Below, piece after piece: positions 5,309-9,260 of a stretch of 9,260 nt of DNA. The notes under the pieces are model-generated. The model was not told where the DNA came from, searched no databases, and was given only the letters and a program-made list of their open reading frames with translations. This stretch comes from CBFIJI01 sp965662885 (GTDB taxonomy: Bacteria > Bacteroidota > Bacteroidia > Flavobacteriales > Flavobacteriaceae): contig CBFIJI010000086.1 of the NCBI GenBank assembly GCA_965662885.1, forward strand, positions 1 through 9,260. Direction: 5' to 3'. The stretch's first letter is position 1, and each line of letters begins with the position of its first letter. A program made the position numbers and the translations under genes.

Positions 5309-7729
5309 ATGAAAATTGCTACCAGCCTTTGTTTCTTTTTTTGTGTTGCATTCCACATCGGCTTGATGGCACAAACAACACAGTTCAATATCACTTTTGA
5401 AATTACGGATGAAAATATCGGATATGGTATTGAAAACGCCCAAATTTCCATTACTCCATGTAACTGCGGTGGTGTTACCGATCAGAATGGTGTTTTAAGC
5501 CTCGATCTTCCTGAAAACACCTACACCATATCGGTGAGCTATATTGGATATAAAACAGCAATACAAAAGCTTGTTTTAAATCGTAAAACATTTTTAAAAA
5601 TACGTTTATCAGAACAAGAACAGCAACTCTCTGAGGTGATTTTAAGAGCTAAGCGGGTCAATGAAAATATCGAATCCCCACAGATGGGAACCATTCAATT
5701 AAAAGCAGTTGAGCTAAAAAAATTACCGACAGCATTGGGAGAATTTGATGTTTTAAAAAGCATGACTTTAGTTGCCGGTGTTAATAACGCTGGCGATGTC
5801 AGTAATGGACTTTCTGTTCGAGGGGGATCTTTAGATCAAAACCTTTTGTTGTATGAATATGCCCCTGTTTTTAATCCAACACATTTATTTGGACTACTTT
5901 CTGTTTTTACTCCCGAAACACTTTCCTCGGTAGAATTGTATCGGGCCAATATTCCATCGCGTTACGGAGGGAGAGTGGCTTCCGTTTTAGACCTTAAGGT
6001 AAAAAACCCCTATGTGGATAAATTTAAACTAAAAGGAGGGATCGGATTATTGTCCAGTAGATTAGCCATTGAAACCCCCATAATCCCAGAAAAATTAATG
6101 GTCAATGCTGGAGTTCGAGTTGGTTTTACAGATTTTTTACTTCCTGTTTTTTCAGAACGATTAAAAAACACAAAAGCACGATTCTTTGATGGAACCTTTA
6201 AATTATTGTACCTCCCTACAGACAATGATCAAATTTCATTGACAGGATTCTTTAGCACAGATTTTTACCAATTGGACTTAATTTCCCAAGTAGAAAATAT
6301 TAGCTCAAATACCAATCAATACGACTTTAATATTTTTAACGGAACCCTAAAATGGTTGCATTCTTTTGATAATGGATCAAGCATAAAAACGGTTTTAGTC
6401 AGTAGTGATTACACGCCAAAAATTATATTCCCTGAAATTACCAATGATAATGACATCGTATTTGAATCTGGAATTAAAAGTCGAAGTTTTATTTCAGAAT
6501 TTTCAAAAAAAATAAATGCGCAATTAGAGTATTACGCTGGAATTCAGGCAAATCAATATAAAATTTCTCCAGGTAGTTTAGACCCCAATGCTGCAACAGA
6601 TGTGTATCCAGTGACTTTAGATACAGAGACCAGCTATGAATTGTCTGGCTATGCCAATGTTAATTGGAAACCCTCAGAGCGCCTTTCGTTATCAGGAGGT
6701 TTACGGTATAATTATTTTACACTAGTTGGGCCTTATACCCTTGCCACTTTTGACCCCCTTGACGGCACACTATTGGATACTAGTATTTTTGAAAAAGGAA
6801 AAAAAGTTAACGCTTATACAGGGCTTGAACCGCGATTGGGAATTTCATTTTCTTTGGATGAGAACACTTCCTTTAAGGCCAGCTATGCAAAAGTCAATCA
6901 ATATCTTCAAAACATCTACAACAGTACTACACCTCTACCTACCTCAAGATGGAAAGTTTCTGATTCTAATATCCTACCTCAAATCGGTGAAACCTTTGGT
7001 CTTGGACTTTATCAAAACTTTAATGATAATGCGATTGAAATGGGATTGGAGGGGTATTATAGGGGGACTGAAAATGTGCTTACCTATAAACCTGGGGCTG
7101 ACTTCTTCCTTGAAGAGTTCATCGAAAGAGATATTGTACAAGGGAAGGGGAAGGCTTACGGGGTAGAACTCAGTTTTAAAAAACCCAGGGGAAAAGTCAA
7201 TGGTTGGTTTAATTATACTTGGTCAAGAAGCCTTATGAGGTCAACGAATCAAAATGTTGCTGATCGGATAAACAACAACAATTGGTTTGCCTCCGATTTT
7301 GATCGTCCACACGTTTTTAATGGAACAATTAATTTTGAAAATGACAAGTACAACACCGTGAGTTTTAATTTTACAGGACAATCGGGAAGACCGTACACTG
7401 TTCCTAATGCAACAGTTGCAATTGATGAGTTAGAAGTTCCTATTTTTTTAGAAAGAAATAACGCTAGGCTCCCTATTTATCATCGACTTGATTTATCATG
7501 GAATATCCATTTTAGTAAGAGTAAGGAAAACAAGCGTTTACAAAACGATTGGACATTTACAGTCTATAATATTTATGGAAGGAAAAACCCTGTCAATATT
7601 TATTACGCACAACGTGAAAACTTTGCAGAAAACACCAACGTATTTTCAAATAGTCCTTTGGGTGCTTTTCAAATTTCTATGTTAAACAGCCCCTTGTTTT
7701 CATTGAGCTATAACTTTACGTTTCAATAG
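5309..7729 (+). CDS. TonB-dependent outer-membrane receptor with N-terminal carboxypeptidase-regulatory-like domain
   Basis: The product is 806 residues long, a normal size for this receptor class and shorter than SusC. A Sec signal peptide is cleaved probably after LMA at 21. Residues about 26-100 form a carboxypeptidase-D regulatory-like beta sandwich (GVTDQNGVLSLDLPENTY at 55-72, SVSYIGYKT at 75-83). The plug spans about 125-230, with LSVRGGSLDQNLLLYEYAP around 168-186, FNPTHLFGLLSVFTPE, and IPSRYGGRVASVLDLK near 215-230. The remainder is the barrel, ending in LSYNFTFQ. The usual final aromatic residue is therefore penultimate, followed by Gln. Where many relatives have a DG pair before AP in the plug, this one reads YEYAP. 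The only cysteines in the mature protein are Cys51 and Cys53, in a CNCGG loop of the regulatory domain. It would import a substrate using TonB-ExbBD energy, together with the DUF4249 lipoprotein upstream. The substrate cannot be read from the sequence. Confidence 0.93.
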   Translation: MKIATSLCFFFCVAFHIGLMAQTTQFNITFEITDENIGYGIENAQISITPCNCGGVTDQNGVLSLDLPENTYTISVSYIGYKTAIQKLVLNRKTFLKIRLSEQEQQLSEVILRAKRVNENIESPQMGTIQLKAVELKKLPTALGEFDVLKSMTLVAGVNNAGDVSNGLSVRGGSLDQNLLLYEYAPVFNPTHLFGLLSVFTPETLSSVELYRANIPSRYGGRVASVLDLKVKNPYVDKFKLKGGIGLLSSRLAIETPIIPEKLMVNAGVRVGFTDFLLPVFSERLKNTKARFFDGTFKLLYLPTDNDQISLTGFFSTDFYQLDLISQVENISSNTNQYDFNIFNGTLKWLHSFDNGSSIKTVLVSSDYTPKIIFPEITNDNDIVFESGIKSRSFISEFSKKINAQLEYYAGIQANQYKISPGSLDPNAATDVYPVTLDTETSYELSGYANVNWKPSERLSLSGGLRYNYFTLVGPYTLATFDPLDGTLLDTSIFEKGKKVNAYTGLEPRLGISFSLDENTSFKASYAKVNQYLQNIYNSTTPLPTSRWKVSDSNILPQIGETFGLGLYQNFNDNAIEMGLEGYYRGTENVLTYKPGADFFLEEFIERDIVQGKGKAYGVELSFKKPRGKVNGWFNYTWSRSLMRSTNQNVADRINNNNWFASDFDRPHVFNGTINFENDKYNTVSFNFTGQSGRPYTVPNATVAIDELEVPIFLERNNARLPIYHRLDLSWNIHFSKSKENKRLQNDWTFTVYNIYGRKNPVNIYYAQRENFAENTNVFSNSPLGAFQISMLNSPLFSLSYNFTFQ

Positions 7730-8085
7730 GTTGAACTTTAAATTGCGTTAAAATTATTTATTATCAGATTTTTGGTTATGATGTTGTAGCATTAACACTG
7801 AGTTATACCCTTAAAGATTTTCATTTAATCTATGGTGTACTACTGATAGCTTTCAGCCTATGGAGCGGTGCGAAAGACTTCAAAAAATCTATAGAATCAG
7901 TGATAATATTAGAAAATCTTCTGAAACCATTGACCTCAGTTCGGTTCGGTATTGGACCATTGGAGTCAAAGAAATGACCACAAAGGTCATTGGAGGAAAG
8001 GACTTAACAACTCCAATTAATGACCAAATATATCAAGTCATTCAAATAAATTTAGTAATATTGTATACCTTATTGTCCCCAAATC
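7730..8085. other. Spacer between receptor and OmpA-family gene
   Basis: This 356-base interval contains no confidently assigned gene. It is less AT-rich than the other spacers. The frame from 7735 to 7974 is open for 80 codons but has no ATG, so it is treated as a possible relic rather than a gene. A frame on the same strand that begins with ATG at 7860 overlaps the OmpA signal peptide and looks like a shadow. The stretch 7958-8025 carries interlocking inverted repeats, listed separately. It should also contain the promoter and leader of the OmpA-family gene, but neither -33 nor -7 elements were convincing. Confidence 0.5.
7958..8025. promoter_or_regulatory. Mutually exclusive stems upstream of the OmpA-family gene
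   Basis: AATGACC (7973-7979) pairs perfectly with GGTCATT (7985-7991) over a 5-base loop. The same AATGACC word recurs at 8019-8025, so GGTCATT can pair with either copy. The word CATTGGAG is also present twice (7958-7965 and 7988-7995), and CTCCAAT at 8011-8017 can pair with the ATTGGAG in either copy. The second arrangement, GGTCATTGGAG with CTCCAAT plus AATGACC, forms a longer stem with a 4-base bulge. The block ends 60 bases before the OmpA-family start codon, so it could lie in the 5' leader and act as a switch, or be a dyad operator. No known riboswitch class was recognised. Confidence 0.4.
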
Positions 8086-9260
8086 ATGAAACATTGTTTT
8101 ATTTTTTTAGGTTTTGTTACTTTTTTCACTTTAACAGCGCAAAAAGCTGAGAATCCTTGGGTTGTTTCTGTCGGTACTGATCTTATCAATGTTCTAGAAA
8201 AAGTAGATGGAAAAAATGAAAATTTAGTAAGCGCACCTGCTTTAAATGTATCCCGTTATTTGATTAAGGGGGTTTCAGTAGGTATTCAATATACCCCCTC
8301 ACTAATCAAATTAAATGGAAATGATTTAACCCATGTAGCTTTAGATGGGATCATAAAATACAATATCGTTGAAAAAAAAGTAGTCCCTTTTGTATTTGGT
8401 GGCTATGGGGTAAGTATTTTTAAAAAAGCTTCTAGTAAAAGTGAAGGTCCATTTCGATCTAAAGAAACGTCTAGAACCATTTTGGGAGGAATAGGAGCCA
8501 ATTATTTTTTAAATGATCATTGGGCCATTAATTACAGTAGTGCATATCGAAATGCATATGAAAATGATTCTTATAATCATCTACAACACATCATTGGGTT
8601 AAGTTATAATTTTGGCGCTAGTGATTCTGATAAAGATGGGATCAATGATCGCAAAGATGACTGCCCAAAAATATCGGGTTTAAAAGAGTTCAAAGGGTGT
8701 CCTGATAGTGATGGTGATGGAATTCCAGATCATAAAGACAAATGTCCAAAGGAACCTGGAGAAGAAATGAATTTCGGATGTCCTGATACGGATGGTGACG
8801 GTGTTATTGATAATAATGATGCCTGCCCTGACAGTCCAGGGAGCATTGAAATGAACGGTTGTCCAGATTCCGACGGAGACTCAGTAATGGATCATTTGGA
8901 TGAATGCCCTAAAGTTGCTGGTGAACCAAACAATAATGGATGCCCATGGGAAGATTCAGATGATGACGGTATTCCAAATAAAGAGGATAATTGTCCAAAT
9001 ATCAAAGGAGTAGCATCCAATAATGGTTGTCCAGAAACCAGAAAAGATTTAAGTGCCTTTTTTGAAAGTGAAAAATCGGTGATACTTTTCTCCATAAGTA
9101 GTTCCAAAGTATTTAACAAATATAATCCAGCATTGGAAGAGTTGATTAGCCTCCTAAAAGTAAATTCTGATGTAAATATTACTGTTGCAGGTCATGCATC
9201 GAGTGATGGTGATGCCAAATTCAATATGGAATTATCTGAAAAACGTGCAAAAACCGTAAA
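8086..9260 (+). CDS. OmpA-family protein: N-terminal barrel, TSP3 repeats, partial OmpA domain (3' end outside window)
   Basis: The frame opens with ATG at 8086 and stays open for 391 codons to the window edge. The start gives a short signal peptide (MKHCFIFLGFVTFF, cleavage probably after LTA at 18). Residues about 24-178 look like a small outer-membrane beta barrel, with alternating strands and a closing GLSYNFG at 171-177. Residues 180-315 are five aspartate-rich thrombospondin type 3 repeats of the form DSDGDGIPD followed by CP, which bind calcium in characterised homologues. From about 330 an OmpA-like peptidoglycan-binding domain begins (VILFSISSSKVF, then VAGHASSDGD at 367-376 and LSEKRAKTV at 383-391). 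The GHTD aspartate that contacts diaminopimelate in other OmpA domains is a serine here (372), while the arginine of LSxxRA is kept. The protein probably links outer membrane and cell wall. It follows the receptor gene after 356 bases and is likely a separate transcript. Confidence 0.92.
   Translation, partial: MKHCFIFLGFVTFFTLTAQKAENPWVVSVGTDLINVLEKVDGKNENLVSAPALNVSRYLIKGVSVGIQYTPSLIKLNGNDLTHVALDGIIKYNIVEKKVVPFVFGGYGVSIFKKASSKSEGPFRSKETSRTILGGIGANYFLNDHWAINYSSAYRNAYENDSYNHLQHIIGLSYNFGASDSDKDGINDRKDDCPKISGLKEFKGCPDSDGDGIPDHKDKCPKEPGEEMNFGCPDTDGDGVIDNNDACPDSPGSIEMNGCPDSDGDSVMDHLDECPKVAGEPNNNGCPWEDSDDDGIPNKEDNCPNIKGVASNNGCPETRKDLSAFFESEKSVILFSISSSKVFNKYNPALEELISLLKVNSDVNITVAGHASSDGDAKFNMELSEKRAKTV
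8623..9030 (+). repeat. Five thrombospondin type 3 repeats encoded in the OmpA-family gene
   Basis: In-frame repeats of roughly 25-28 codons encode DxDxDG(I/V)xD cores, each followed by a CP motif and ending before the next GCP (residues 180-315). The repeats form a rigid, probably calcium-loaded stalk between the barrel and the OmpA domain. The fourth core reads DSDGDSVMD, with serine in place of the second glycine, and the fifth reads EDSDDDGIPN, so the last two copies diverge from the consensus. The DNA copies differ at many codons, so the array is old rather than a recent expansion. Confidence 0.85.

Noticed and set aside
6726..7166. Plus-strand 146-codon frame inside the receptor gene
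   Set aside because: It is an alternative frame of the receptor barrel, which is continuous and conserved here. There is no sign of a frameshift.
7860..8150. Open frame of 96 codons from ATG at 7860
   Set aside because: It runs through the repeat block and then through the signal-peptide codons of the OmpA-family gene in another frame. Its translation resembles no family and has no ordered domain.
8623..9030. DNA tandem array or recent repeat expansion
   Set aside because: The periodicity is at protein level. The copies are TSP3 repeats with different codons, so this is an ordinary feature of flavobacterial OmpA proteins.

Overview
The window looks like a chromosomal segment from a Bacteroidota bacterium, most likely a member of the Flavobacteriaceae. 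The reasons are the strongly AT-rich intergenic DNA, A-rich leaders with no clear Shine-Dalgarno sequences, and the set of protein families: a DUF5018-like/IPT lipoprotein, a SusC-type plug domain, a DUF4249 lipoprotein next to a carboxypeptidase-regulatory-domain TonB-dependent receptor, and an OmpA-family protein with thrombospondin type 3 (TSP3) repeats. Every gene product that can be recognised has an export signal, so the whole window is about the cell envelope. No RNA gene, CRISPR array, transposase or phage gene was seen.

Layout: (1) A minus-strand lipoprotein gene starts at 1103 and runs off the left edge. It has two tandem DUF5018-like domains and then the start of an IPT/TIG-like domain. 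(2) An AT-rich divergent spacer (1104-1531) carries a perfect hairpin and a cluster of AACCTC motifs. (3) A short plus-strand gene (1532-2062) encodes a secreted, free-standing SusC-type TonB-receptor plug with no regulatory domain before it and no barrel after it. (4) A spacer (2063-2385) holds two hairpins and G/C-rich inverted repeats. (5) A DUF1254/DUF1214 lipoprotein gene spans 2386-3792. (6) After a 316-base spacer comes a two-gene unit: a cysteine-rich DUF4249 lipoprotein (4109-5287) and, 21 bases later, an 806-residue TonB-dependent receptor (5309-7729). (7) A 356-base spacer (7730-8085) has an intriguing set of mutually exclusive stems and an 80-codon open stretch without ATG. (8) An OmpA-family gene starts at 8086 and runs off the right edge inside its OmpA domain.

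Functionally, the DUF4249/receptor pair is the clearest working unit: an outer-membrane TonB-dependent transporter with a lipoprotein partner, substrate unknown. The OmpA-like protein is probably a structural link between outer membrane and peptidoglycan. The DUF5018-like, DUF1254 and plug-only proteins have no assigned substrate. The most unusual items are the solitary plug protein, the CxC motif that holds the only two cysteines of the mature receptor beside a partner with ten non-lipid cysteines, and the alternative stem structure just upstream of the OmpA gene.
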